64,000 nt of DNA, from assembly GCA_020639075.1 (NCBI GenBank), contig JACKHI010000001.1:124001-188000 (forward strand). Direction: 5' to 3'. Below, piece by piece: positions 7,366 through 16,672 of this stretch (position 1 is its first letter; each line of letters begins with the position of its first letter). A model generated the notes under the pieces. That model was not told where the DNA came from. It made no database searches and saw only the letters and a program-made list of their open reading frames with translations. This DNA comes from Phycisphaerales bacterium. Lineage in GTDB: Bacteria; Planctomycetota; Phycisphaerae; UBA1845; UTPLA1. Both the position numbers and the translations under genes were made by a program.

Positions 7366-9546
7366 ATGACCCGTCCGTGCCCTCGTCAATACTGGTTCCG
7401 AATCGCGATATTCGGTTTTTTATTAGCGATTCCGGTGCAGGCCGCGATGGCGTTTCCAACCTGGATCGGTGTGTATGGTTCGTATCAGAGACACACGAAC
7501 AGCGTGAATCCAGGGACATTCACAATCCTGATGAATCAGAGCTACGTGGGATTGCATGCAGAAGTCGGCATACGTGTTGATGCCGGAAGCTGGCAGACGT
7601 ACGCAATGAGTTACGACGGGAATGTGGGAAGTGATTCGAAGTGGGTCTATTCGCCCGGCACGTCGTATTCGACGGGCAGTACAGTCTCGTATTACTTCCA
7701 TGGTTACGACGATTGGGGCGGGCACATCTACGACAACAACGGCGGGTCGAACTACTCGTTTACTGCGTCGTTGGCCCCGTCGAGCCACTCCGGGATGGGT
7801 GCGAATCCGTTTACGGGCGGCGTTGCATTCCGCGTGTGGGCGCCGAATGCGTCGTCGGTTGCTGTCGCGGGGGACTTCAACAGTTGGAGCACGACGGCAA
7901 ATCCGCTGGCGTCGGACGGCGGGGGGAGTGGAACGTGGTCGGTCGATCTTGCTTCGGCGGCCGTGGACGACGAGTACCAGTATGTCATAAACGGTAGTTT
8001 GTGGCGGATTGATCCATGGGCGCGGGAAGTGACGAATTCCGTCGGCAATGGCATCATCACGGACAACACATACTCGTTCGGGTCGTTTACTACACCGAAC
8101 TGGAATGAGATGGTCATTTACGAGATGCATGTCGGAACGTTCAACGACACAGCGGGCGGTAATCCGGGGACGTGGGATTCGGCGGTTTCCAAGCTGAATC
8201 ACCTGCAATCGATGGGTGTCAACGTGGTTGAAGTCATGCCGATCTGCGAATTCGCGGGTGATTTCTCGTGGGGTTACAACCCCGCCCATCCCTTCGCACC
8301 CGAGAGCATTTACGGGACACCGACGGACATGCGGGACTTTGTCGAGGAGTGTCACGATCGCGGCATCGCCGTCTTGATCGACGTGGTCTATAACCACTGG
8401 GGGCCCAGCGATCTCGACTTGTGGCAGTCTGACGGCTGGTCGACGAACAACATGGGCGGCATCTACTTTTTCCAGGATTGGCGGGCGTCGACGCCATGGG
8501 GGGACACGCGACCCGATTATGGTCGAGGGGAGGTGCGCACGTACATTCGCGACAACGCCATCAGTTGGCTGACGGATTACAACGCGGACGGCCTGCGATG
8601 GGATTCAACGGTGAACATCCGCACGCAGAACAACGGCGGCGGCGGGGACATTTCGGACGGCTGGTCGCTGATGCAGTACGTGAACAACGAGATCAATTCA
8701 GTGGCTTCCGGGAAGATCTCGATTGCGGAAGATCTTCAGAATAACGAATGGCTGACGAAGACGACGGGCGCGGGCGGCGCGGGGTTTGATTCGCAGTGGG
8801 ATGCGGGCTTCGTGCATCCGATTCGCGATGCGGTGATCGCTTCGAGCGACAGTTCCCGGAATATGTACAGCGTGCGCGATGCAATCACGCACAATTACAA
8901 CAGCGATCACGTGCAGCGCGTCGTCTATACGGAGAGCCATGACGAAGTGGCGAACGGCAAGTCGCGCGTGCCGGAGGAGATCTGGCCGGGGAACGCATCG
9001 AGCTGGGCGTCGAAGAAGCGAAGCACGCTGGGCGCGGCGATCACGTTTACGAGTCCGGGCATTCCGATGATTTTCCAGGGGCAGGAGTTCCTGGAGGACG
9101 GTTACTTCTCAGACACGGATCCCGTCGACTGGGCAAAGGCGACGACGTATAGCGGACTCGTGGACCTTTACGGCGACTTGATCTATCTGCGTCGCAATCT
9201 CGGTGGCAAGACGGCGGGCTTGGCCGGTCCGTACGTCAACGTGCACCATGTCAACAACACGAACAAGGTGATTGCATACCATCGCTGGGCTTCGGGCGGC
9301 GCGGGGGACGATGTGATCATCGTCGCGAACTTCTCTTCAACGGGCTACAGCAGTTACAACGTCGGCTTTCCGAGCGGCGGGACTTGGAAGGTGCGATTCA
9401 ACAGCGATTGGAGCGGGTATGACTCCGGTTTCGGCAATTGGGCGTCGAACAATGTGACGGCGAATTCCGGCGCGAAGGATGGAATGAGCTACAACGGGAA
9501 TGTGGGCGTCGGGCCATATACGGTAGTGATTCTGTCAAAAGACTGA
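7366..9546 (+). CDS. Secreted GH13 glycosidase/branching-enzyme-like protein
   Basis: A 726-residue protein with a signal peptide (residues 1-29, ending AMA). It has an N-terminal beta-rich, probably starch-binding domain (~30-135) and a CBM48-like domain (~148-240; VAFRVWAPNASSVAVAGDFNSW). The GH13 (beta/alpha)8 barrel follows. Catalytic residues are the nucleophile Asp413 in DGLRWDST, the acid/base Glu455 in ISIAEDL, and SHDE at 524-527. Region I is DVVYNHWG. A C-terminal all-beta domain closes the protein. The arrangement resembles 1,4-alpha-glucan branching enzymes and maltooligosyltrehalose trehalohydrolases, but the leader makes it an exported enzyme, so extracellular alpha-glucan breakdown or remodelling is more likely than glycogen synthesis. 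Strong SD AAGGAGG. Confidence 0.88.
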   Translation: MTRPCPRQYWFRIAIFGFLLAIPVQAAMAFPTWIGVYGSYQRHTNSVNPGTFTILMNQSYVGLHAEVGIRVDAGSWQTYAMSYDGNVGSDSKWVYSPGTSYSTGSTVSYYFHGYDDWGGHIYDNNGGSNYSFTASLAPSSHSGMGANPFTGGVAFRVWAPNASSVAVAGDFNSWSTTANPLASDGGGSGTWSVDLASAAVDDEYQYVINGSLWRIDPWAREVTNSVGNGIITDNTYSFGSFTTPNWNEMVIYEMHVGTFNDTAGGNPGTWDSAVSKLNHLQSMGVNVVEVMPICEFAGDFSWGYNPAHPFAPESIYGTPTDMRDFVEECHDRGIAVLIDVVYNHWGPSDLDLWQSDGWSTNNMGGIYFFQDWRASTPWGDTRPDYGRGEVRTYIRDNAISWLTDYNADGLRWDSTVNIRTQNNGGGGDISDGWSLMQYVNNEINSVASGKISIAEDLQNNEWLTKTTGAGGAGFDSQWDAGFVHPIRDAVIASSDSSRNMYSVRDAITHNYNSDHVQRVVYTESHDEVANGKSRVPEEIWPGNASSWASKKRSTLGAAITFTSPGIPMIFQGQEFLEDGYFSDTDPVDWAKATTYSGLVDLYGDLIYLRRNLGGKTAGLAGPYVNVHHVNNTNKVIAYHRWASGGAGDDVIIVANFSSTGYSSYNVGFPSGGTWKVRFNSDWSGYDSGFGNWASNNVTANSGAKDGMSYNGNVGVGPYTVVILSKD

Positions 9547-9739
9547 CTTCGACGAGTCGTCAATACAATAAACCCGTCATGGCCCTGACTGTCCCCAATC
9601 GGTAATCGCCGGTTGGTGGACGGTTGGGGCCATTGCACATCGACGTTAACTGACGCGAGTTCTTGTTGATCCGCATTGGCGCCCGCAATACGATCGGAGA
9701 CAGGTCGGATAGAAGACACACTTTAACTGGAGGGACCAC

Positions 9740-11023
9740 ATGTATTGGCCACATTGCGCACCATCTGCGCGACTCCGCAAACTAACTGTCCTATCGATGA
9801 CTCTTGCAATTATTGCCATTTGCATTCCAGCTTATGGGCATGAGGTCGGTGAGTGCATTCGATTGAAGGCGACGCATCCTGATGGTGTGCCCCTTCACGC
9901 CCATGCAACAAACAGCTTCACGGGCGAACGCATCGCAGACAACTCGATTGTGCGAATTGAAAAAGTGGAGCACGAAGGGAAGTGGCTCTACGTCAAATCA
10001 GGGGCGGCCGAGGGGTGGATTTCCAGACGGTATGCGGGTGAGACGGTGGGCTGCACGGATGCCGCCGCCGATGCGACGACGGACGAGTCAATCGTCGTCG
10101 GTGCGTGGAATCTGGAGTGGTTGAAGGATGGGACGAAACGGGGGTTTCCGGAATTCAAGGGCGACGACAAGTTGCGAGCCCGCAACGAGGGTGATTATGC
10201 GTATATCGCCGGGATTATCCGCGATCTTGGCCTGCGCATTTTGATACTCAGTGAAATCAATGGGTATGATCCGACACCGGAAACAAACGACGACGAACAT
10301 CGGTCCGAGGAACTCGAGAAGATCATCGCGTTTCTTGGTGCGGATTCCTATGCATATGTCATCGGGCAGTCGGGCGTGTCTCAGCGATTGGCGATCCTCT
10401 ACGACACGCGCGTGGCGCATCTCGAATGGAGCTGTGAGGGCGCGTTGGCGGATGAGAAGGTACAGGGCAGTTCGCTCTATGCGAGGCAGCCGTTGCTTGG
10501 CAGCTTCCAGCTGTTCAAAGACGGCGTCGAGATGAACGATCTTGTCGTGGTCGGCGTTCATTTGGCGTCGAAACAGAATCTGACAAAAAACCACGATGTC
10601 GCGATGTCCGGGATCGAGGAGTGGCTGTTGCGAACGCGAGAGGAGAATCACTGCATTGAATCGCAGGAACGGGACATCCTGATTGCAGGAGACTTCAACG
10701 CCAGTCGATTTGACAGCAAGACGGAGAAATTCTGGGATCGGATGGAGTTGAGCGGATGGAACGTCCTCGCGGACGACGCGTCGTATCCAGCGACGAGACT
10801 GTCAGGTAATCCTCCGAAACAGAACAAGAGTCAGATTGACTATGTCATCGTGTCGAAGGGCGTCGGCGCACTGAGTGGCGATGAGATTACGCAAGAAACC
10901 GCAACAGTGCATTCGGAACTCGTCGCCGCTGCGGGCGGCGGCCTCGCATTCCGGACAAAGGCGTCGGATCATCTTCCGGTGACAGTGAACATCCGTCTCA
11001 CGGCGGATGGCGATCCCGACTGA
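9740..11023 (+). CDS. Secreted SH3-domain endonuclease/exonuclease/phosphatase-family protein
   Basis: 427 residues. An N-terminal signal peptide ends near AYGH (residue ~34). A bacterial SH3-like domain (~37-100) is followed by an endonuclease/exonuclease/phosphatase fold (~118-420). Family motifs are VGAWNLEWL, LILSEIN with the metal-binding Glu, VVGVHLASK, GDFNASRFD and the terminal SDHLPV. It could be an extracellular nuclease or a phosphodiesterase; the fold does not decide. It follows the secreted GH13 gene by 193 bp on the same strand. An inverted repeat (CCCCAATCG / CGGTTGGGG, ~9592-9629) in the gap could be a terminator, so the two genes need not form an operon. Confidence 0.82.
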   Translation: MYWPHCAPSARLRKLTVLSMTLAIIAICIPAYGHEVGECIRLKATHPDGVPLHAHATNSFTGERIADNSIVRIEKVEHEGKWLYVKSGAAEGWISRRYAGETVGCTDAAADATTDESIVVGAWNLEWLKDGTKRGFPEFKGDDKLRARNEGDYAYIAGIIRDLGLRILILSEINGYDPTPETNDDEHRSEELEKIIAFLGADSYAYVIGQSGVSQRLAILYDTRVAHLEWSCEGALADEKVQGSSLYARQPLLGSFQLFKDGVEMNDLVVVGVHLASKQNLTKNHDVAMSGIEEWLLRTREENHCIESQERDILIAGDFNASRFDSKTEKFWDRMELSGWNVLADDASYPATRLSGNPPKQNKSQIDYVIVSKGVGALSGDEITQETATVHSELVAAAGGGLAFRTKASDHLPVTVNIRLTADGDPD

Positions 11024-11193
11024 AGCAATACCAGTGTGTCAGCTCGAGAGGCTTTACAGCCATCGGCGGAGCGCACGGCACGAAGAACCTGATTGCGGGG
11101 CAGGCAGCACCGGTGGATTCGGGCGGGGCATTGTCCCTGACGAATGGCCGTAGTTCCGTCGTGTGCAGCAGCGCGCGATGGTACGATGTGTCG

Positions 11194-11832
11194 ATGTACG
11201 TGAAGTGGATTGTCTGCGAAGTGGATGACGCGGACCGGGAGGCGTTCAAGGTCGCGCAAATGAGGTGGGGGCGGATTTGCGAGGCGGCTGGATTCGTCGC
11301 TCAGGTCGGTGGATGGGCGCCGGATCGCCCTGAGGCGTGCATTCTGGGGTTTTGGGAGGACAAGGCGTCGTGTGATCGTTTCATGGCGACGCTACACGAT
11401 ACGATCGTGGAAGAGACGCGTCAGGACCTGACGTATCGCTCGAGTCGTATTGTGCACGCGACGAGCGTCATGCAGATGCGCGGCGAGGCGGCCACGTTGC
11501 GAGAGGCGATTGCGAACGCGCGAGTGTTGCGCGTCGCTAATTGCGAGGTCCATGCGGCTCGATGTGAGCATTTTACCAGTATGCAGCGCGATGTCTGGGA
11601 GCCGGCCATGGCAGAGGCGCCGGGACAGTTGGGCGGGTTTTTTTCGCGGTGTGAACAATCGCCGTTGCGATTTATCGTGACGACATTCTGGCGTGGTGAA
11701 GAGAGTCATGCGGCGTATGCGCGGGATCGTGTGGCGAGTTTACGAGACGCGGCGGAGGTCAGCGAAGACGTGGCAGCGCTTTGCGGTTGGAGCGTACGAT
11801 TGGAGGCGGCATGGCGGGTGACGGTGGATTGA
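11194..11832 (+). CDS. YdbC/DUF4937-like protein
   Basis: 212 residues. The start MYVKWIVCEVDDADREAFKVAQ closely follows the DUF4937 pattern seen in Bacillus YdbC-type proteins, and the body looks like two ferredoxin-like (ABM-type) halves: residues ~1-95 with GFVAQVGGW..ILGFWEDKASCDRFM, and ~105-212 with GQLGGFFSR..FIVTTFWRGEESHAAY. An in-frame ATG at 11113 exists, but the family start at 11194 fits better. The biochemical role is unknown. Confidence 0.7.
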   Translation: MYVKWIVCEVDDADREAFKVAQMRWGRICEAAGFVAQVGGWAPDRPEACILGFWEDKASCDRFMATLHDTIVEETRQDLTYRSSRIVHATSVMQMRGEAATLREAIANARVLRVANCEVHAARCEHFTSMQRDVWEPAMAEAPGQLGGFFSRCEQSPLRFIVTTFWRGEESHAAYARDRVASLRDAAEVSEDVAALCGWSVRLEAAWRVTVD

Positions 11833-11885
11833 TGTGAGGAATTTGATGGATGGGGAGATTCGTTAGCGTGGCACGCGGCGTTCAT

Positions 11886-12281
11886 ACGCTTGCCTTGGAG
11901 GGCAAGCATGGCACCCGGCAGGCGCCTTGTTGTCGGGTCGATGACGCGACCTACGCTTCTGCATGCCGACGTTGGGCGTCGGCATGGCACCCGCTGCGCG
12001 CTCACATGCTTGCCTTGAAGGGCAAGCATGGCACCCGGCACTGCTTGAGAGCAGTGGCACCCGTTGTCGGGTCGATGACCCGACCTACTCGTGGGCATGG
12101 CACCCGGCATGGCATCCGGCAGGCGCCTTGTTGTCGGGTCGATGGCGCGACCTACGATTTTGCATGCCGACGTTGGGCGTCGGCATGGCACCCGCTGCGC
12201 GCTCACATGCTTGCCTTGAAGGGCAAGCATGGCACCCGGCACTGCTTGAGAGCAGTGGCACCCGTTGTCGGGTCGATGACC
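11886..12281. repeat. Tandem array of modular hairpin repeats
   Basis: A near-identical 164-bp block occurs at 11917-12080 and 12118-12281 (period 201 bp), with a preceding hairpin at 11886. Each block holds GTCGGGTC..GAC, then ATGCCGACG/CGTCGGCAT, ATGCTTGCC/GGCAAGCAT and ACTGCT/AGCAGT. The last three stems are each followed by GGCACCC. The block ends in the palindrome around GGTCGATGACC. A third block resumes at 13808 after the inserted IS element. No gene is present. Confidence 0.88.
12271..12281. repeat. Left 11-bp target-site duplication
   Basis: GGTCGATGACC lies directly before the IS left end and recurs at 13808-13818. It is itself an imperfect palindrome, the centre of a repeat-family hairpin. 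Confidence 0.85.
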
Positions 12282-13807
12282 GAATGGCATGTAGACATAA
12301 CTTCTTTTACGACGCGCACTTACAAGCGGTTGCGCAATAGATGACCTCCCGTTGCAATGGTGTTGTCAAGTAAAGGCACCGTTACGACAGGAGGTCGATT
12401 ATGCGTAGTTTGAGGGTTGCCGCCCGCAGGCTCAAGGGGCTTGTCGATTCCGAATGTCACTTTTCTCTTATTCCACAGGCGACCATCGATGCGATCAGTC
12501 GTGCGGTCGGGTATCGCGGCCGGCGTTGCTTTTGGACGCCGACTGTCATTGTGTGGACCTTCCTGCGACAGATCCTCGTCAGCAATTGCGCTTGCCGCGA
12601 GGCCGTCGCCATGACGATCAGCGGATCTCTCGCTCGCGATATTCAGCGACACGGCGAACCACAATGTTCGATATCCGGTGATCCCAGCGCTATGCACAGG
12701 CGCGTGGCAGACTCCCGCTGAAGTGGTTCGAGGCACTCCATCGGCGCATCTCCGACGATGTGTGCGGTCGCGTGGGCGACACGCTGCGCTGGTGCGGACG
12801 TCGCGTTCGCATCATCGACGGCGACGATCAGCATGCCGGATACGCCGGCGTTGCAGGCGGCATTTCCGCAACCCCATGGTCAAAGCCCGGCTGCGGTTTT
12901 CCACAACTTCGCCTGACGGCGATTTTCTGTCATGCGAGCAGCGCCCTGTTGGATCTGACGGTCGATGCGGCTCGCGTGCAGGAACTTACCCTCTTGCGAC
13001 GCATGCTCCAGCGGTTTGATTCCGGCGATGTCATCGTTGCCGATCGCGCTATCAAAGCTATGCAGACGTGGCGGAATGGCGACGTCACGGCATCGACGTG
13101 CTGCTGCGGCTGAATGAAGCACCGCTTCCGAATCTGCGGCCGTTGCGCGCGTCTGGACCGCAACGACACGTTGATCGTGTGGCGTCGGCCGAAGAACCGC
13201 ATACGACATCTTTCGCCGGAACAATGGGCGGTGTTGCCGGAATCGATGCACGTTCGACGGGTCGAAACGACTGTGGCTGCGTACGGATTCCGCACGCAGC
13301 ACATCCAGGTATTGACGACCTTGCTTGACGAGGCGGCCTACTCAGGCGAATCGATTGCCGCGTTGTATCGTGATCGTTGGATGGCTGAGTTGAACCTGCG
13401 GAGCCTGAAGACAACGCTGAACATGGAAGTGCTCCGGGAAAGTCGCCAGATATCGTTCGCAAGGAAGTGTACATGTACGCCGTGGCCTACAACCTGATTC
13501 GTTCGTTGATGTGGCGCGGCGAGGAGTCGCGATGGCGATCCGCGACGACTGAGTTTCGACGGAGCGCGGCAGCGAATCACAGCGATGGCGCCGTTCCTCG
13601 AAATCCTCCACGCACACAGCGATCGTGTCGCCTTGCTACAAAGACTCCTGGAACTCGTCGCCGCCGACAAGCTCCCGAATCGACCTGACCGAATCGAGCC
13701 TCGAGCCGTCAAACGCAGACCCAAGACGTACCTGCGGCTCACCCAATCACGATCCAAAATCCGCGCAAAACTCCGAAAAACTCACGCGGCTTAGCTTCAT
13801 GCCATTC
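12282..13807 (+). mobile_element. IS4-family insertion sequence, 1526 bp, decayed
   Basis: The ends are inverted repeats: the left end begins GAATGGCATGTAGAC, and the right end read inward begins GAATGGCATGAAGC (10 identical bases, then partial match). It is flanked by a perfect 11-bp direct duplication, GGTCGATGACC (12271-12281 and 13808-13818), within the 10-13 bp range known for IS4-family elements. The only content is one broken DDE transposase gene. It inserted into the centre of a hairpin repeat, whose flanks still join cleanly. Confidence 0.9.
12401..13794 (+). pseudogene. IS4-family DDE transposase, multiple frameshifts
   Basis: The start is preceded by AGGAGG. Conserved IS4 pieces lie in order but in shifting frames: FWTPTVIVWTFLRQIL, RYAQARGRLPLKWFEALHRR, VRIIDGD (first Asp), MPDTPALQAAFPQPHGQ, KPGCGFPQLRLTAIF, DVIVADRA (second Asp) and YADVAEWRRHGIDVLLRLNEA. 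They continue with LYRDRW.AELNLRSLKTTLNMEVLR (Glu region), SPDIVRKEVYMYAVAYNLIRS and APFLEILHAHSDRVALL. Frame changes are needed near 12692, 12826, 12886, 13051, 13110, 13440 and 13520, mostly single-base. The gene cannot make an intact transposase as read. Confidence 0.88.
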
Positions 13808-13975
13808 GGTCGATGACCCGACCTACGATTTTGCATGCCGACGTTGGGCTTCGGCATGGCACCCGCTGCACGCTCACATGCTTGCCTTGAAGGGCGAGCA
13901 TGGCACCCGGCACTGCACTGCTTGAGAGCAGTGGCACCCGGCGTCGGGTCGATGACTCGACCTACGAATTACTTT
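13808..13975. repeat. Third hairpin-repeat block, right of the IS
   Basis: It begins with the right target duplication GGTCGATGACC and continues through the same order of modules as 11917-12281: the GCCGACG stem (one arm altered to TTCGGCAT), ATGCTTGCC/GGCGAGCAT, CACTGCT/AGCAGTG and the GTCGGGTC palindrome. The GGCACCC tails are kept. It ends just before the aceE stop. Confidence 0.85.
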
Positions 13976-13987
13976 GCTCAAATTGTG

Positions 13988-16672
13988 TCAGCGGCGCCAG
14001 GGGTCTCCGGATTCGGAGTCGATGCCGAAGGTCTCGATGGCATCCTGGACCAGTGACGGCTCCGCTTCGCCGCGGGCCACGAGGGCGTGCAGTGCGGCGA
14101 CGATGATCGACTCGGCGTCGACTTCGAAGAAGCGGCGGAGTTCTTCGCGGGCTTCAGATCTGCCGAATCCGTCGGTACCCAAGGCGATGAACTGATCGGG
14201 CGCGAAGCGCGCGAGTTGGCCTGCCGTCATCTTGACGTAGTCGCTGGCGGCGATGATCGGATAGGGCTCCTTCTCCATTTGCTTCTGGAAGTGCGACTTC
14301 TTCGGCGTCTTCGTCGGGTGGAGGCGATTCCAGCGTTCGCAGTGCATCGCGTCGCGCTGGAGCTGCTGGTAGCTTGTGACGCTCCAGACGTCGGCCGAAA
14401 CGCCAAAGCCGGCGGCCAACGCTTCCTGCGCGCGGAGCGCTTCGTTCAGGATCGAACCACTGCCGAAGAGATGAACCTTCGGGAAGCTCGGGTCCTTCTT
14501 GCCCGGACGATAGAGATACATGCCTTTGATGATCCCTTCCTCAATCTCCTCGCGTGACAGATGATCGGGCATCGCAGGCATTGCGTACGGTTCGTTTTCT
14601 ATCGTGATGTAATAGAAGATGTCCTCCTGCCTGCTGAACATCCGGTCGATGCCCGTCTGGATGATTACGGCGAGTTCGAAGGCGAATGCCGGGTCGTAGG
14701 CGAGCAAGTTCGGCACGAGCATCGCCATGAGATGGCTGTTGCCGTCCTGGTGCTGCAGACCTTCGCCGGCGAGTGTCGTTCTGCCCGCGGTTGCGCCCAT
14801 GAGGAAGCCGCGCGTGCGCTGATCCCCGGCGGCCCAGATGCTGTCGCCGACGCGCTGGAAGCCGAACATCGAGTAGAACGTATAGAAGGGAATCATGTTG
14901 ACGCCGTGCGTGGCGTAGGCCGTGCCGGCGGCTGTGAAGGAGGCCAGGGAGCCGGCTTCGGTGATGCCTTCTTCCAGGATCTGGCCATCTTTCGACTCGT
15001 GGTAGCGCAGGAGCGTGTGGGAGTCGACGGGCTCGTACTTCTGTCCGGCGTGGGCGTAGATGCCGTATTTCTGGAAGAGGCCTTCCATGCCGAAGGTGCG
15101 GGCCTCATCCGGAACGATGGGGACGACGTAGGGGCCGAGCTTCTTGTCGGCGAGAAGCCGTGAGAGCATTCGTACGAAGGCCATTGTCGTGGACGCTTCG
15201 CGATCGCCGCTGCCGGTGAAGAACTCCGCGAAGACCTTTTCCCCGACAGGTTCCATCGGCTTTGCGTACACATAGCGCCGAGGGACGGGACCACCGTGGC
15301 GCTGCATGCAGTCGCGCAAGTACTGGGCCTCGGGGCTGTCCTCGGGCGGCCGATAGAAGGGCGCATCCCGCAGCTCCTTATCAGAGATGGGGATGTCGAA
15401 GCGGTCGCGGAAGTCCTTGAGTTCCTGGTCGTTCAGTTTCTTCTGTTGGTGGGTAACGTTGCGGCCTTCGCCGGCTTCGCCCAGACCATAGCCCTTGATC
15501 GTCCGGGCAAGGATGACTGTCGGCTGGCCTTCGTGTTCGACGGCTGCCTTATACGCGGCGTAGACCTTTTCGGGATCGTGACCGCCGAGGCGGAGTTTTT
15601 CGAGCTGATGATCCGAGTGGTTCTCGACGAGCTTGAGGAGGCGTTCGTCCGTGCCGAAGAAGTGCTCTCGAATGTACTTGCCGGGGGCGATTGAGTACTT
15701 CTGCCACTGACCGTCGACGACGCCGTGCATGCGCTGCGTGAGCAGCCCTTCCTTGTCGGCGGCGAAGAGCGGATCCCAGTCGTCGCCCCAGAGGACCTTG
15801 ATAACGTTCCAGCCGGCGCCGGAAAAGGCGGCTTCCAGCTCCTGGATGATATTGCCGTTGCCGCGAACGGGGCCGTCCAGGCGCTGCAGGTTGCAGTTGA
15901 TGACGAATGTGAGGTTATCGAGTTTCTCGCGCGAGGCGAGCGTGATCGCGCCGAGGCTTTCCGGCTCATCCGTTTCGCCGTCGCCCAGGAAGGCCCACAC
16001 GCGCGAGGTATCCGTTTCGGCGAGACCGCGATTCTGGAGGTATCGATTGAATCGTGCCTGGTAGATCGCGGAGATTGACGCGAGCCCCATGGACACTGTC
16101 GGGAATTCCCAGAAGTCCGGCATAAGCCAGGGGTGCGGGTAGCTTGAGAGACCGCCGCCGTCGGCAAGTTCGCGGCGGAAGTTGTGCATTTGCTGGATTG
16201 TGAGTCTTCCCTCAAGGAATGCGCGGGCGTAAAGGCCGGGAGATGCGTGTCCCTGGAAGTAGATCTGATCGCCGCTCCGCTCCGGCGTATTGGCGCGGAA
16301 GAAGTGGTTCAGACCGACCTGCAAGAGCGTCGCGTTGCTGGCGAACGTGGAGATGTGGCCGCCAATGCCGCTGGACCGTCGATTGGCGCGCACGACGAGG
16401 CACATGGCGTTCCATCGGATGATGCTCTTGAGGCGACGTTCGACGGCACGGTCGCCGGGATAGGGCGCCTGGTACTCTCTGGGAATCGTGTTGACGTAGG
16501 GTGTATTGGCGTTGAACGGGAAGGGGACTCCCGATTCCTGCGCGTGTTCGCGGAGTCGGCGGAGCAAGAATCGGGCGCGGGGCGATCCGTCGCGTTTGAC
16601 GACATCGGTCAGCGATTCGATCCACTCACGCGTTTCCGTCGGATCCCAGTCGGTATGGATATTCGTGTGCAT
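13988..16672 (-). CDS. aceE: Pyruvate dehydrogenase E1 component, homodimeric type
   Basis: 894 residues, the normal size of AceE. It decarboxylates pyruvate with thiamine diphosphate and passes the acetyl group to E2 lipoyl domains. The TPP/Mg motif is GDGETDEPES, followed ~28 residues on by NCN. Also visible are GIGGHISTFAS near the N-terminus, GEGRNVTHQQKK in the central domain, and the pyrimidine-binding region GLQHQDGNSHL. No E2 or E3 gene is adjacent. The start has no clear ribosome site, so a slightly different start is possible. The downstream side abuts the hairpin-repeat cluster. Confidence 0.95.
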   Translation of the reverse strand: MHTNIHTDWDPTETREWIESLTDVVKRDGSPRARFLLRRLREHAQESGVPFPFNANTPYVNTIPREYQAPYPGDRAVERRLKSIIRWNAMCLVVRANRRSSGIGGHISTFASNATLLQVGLNHFFRANTPERSGDQIYFQGHASPGLYARAFLEGRLTIQQMHNFRRELADGGGLSSYPHPWLMPDFWEFPTVSMGLASISAIYQARFNRYLQNRGLAETDTSRVWAFLGDGETDEPESLGAITLASREKLDNLTFVINCNLQRLDGPVRGNGNIIQELEAAFSGAGWNVIKVLWGDDWDPLFAADKEGLLTQRMHGVVDGQWQKYSIAPGKYIREHFFGTDERLLKLVENHSDHQLEKLRLGGHDPEKVYAAYKAAVEHEGQPTVILARTIKGYGLGEAGEGRNVTHQQKKLNDQELKDFRDRFDIPISDKELRDAPFYRPPEDSPEAQYLRDCMQRHGGPVPRRYVYAKPMEPVGEKVFAEFFTGSGDREASTTMAFVRMLSRLLADKKLGPYVVPIVPDEARTFGMEGLFQKYGIYAHAGQKYEPVDSHTLLRYHESKDGQILEEGITEAGSLASFTAAGTAYATHGVNMIPFYTFYSMFGFQRVGDSIWAAGDQRTRGFLMGATAGRTTLAGEGLQHQDGNSHLMAMLVPNLLAYDPAFAFELAVIIQTGIDRMFSRQEDIFYYITIENEPYAMPAMPDHLSREEIEEGIIKGMYLYRPGKKDPSFPKVHLFGSGSILNEALRAQEALAAGFGVSADVWSVTSYQQLQRDAMHCERWNRLHPTKTPKKSHFQKQMEKEPYPIIAASDYVKMTAGQLARFAPDQFIALGTDGFGRSEAREELRRFFEVDAESIIVAALHALVARGEAEPSLVQDAIETFGIDSESGDPWRR

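Noticed and set aside
11706..12344. Open frames on both strands through the hairpin array, giving peptides such as LGVGMAP and GKHGTR
   Set aside because: They are translations of palindromic repeats, seen in several frames and on both strands; not a coding signal.
11886..13975. CRISPR array
   Set aside because: Repeats are palindromic modules of unequal spacing with no unique spacers of regular length, and no cas gene is near.
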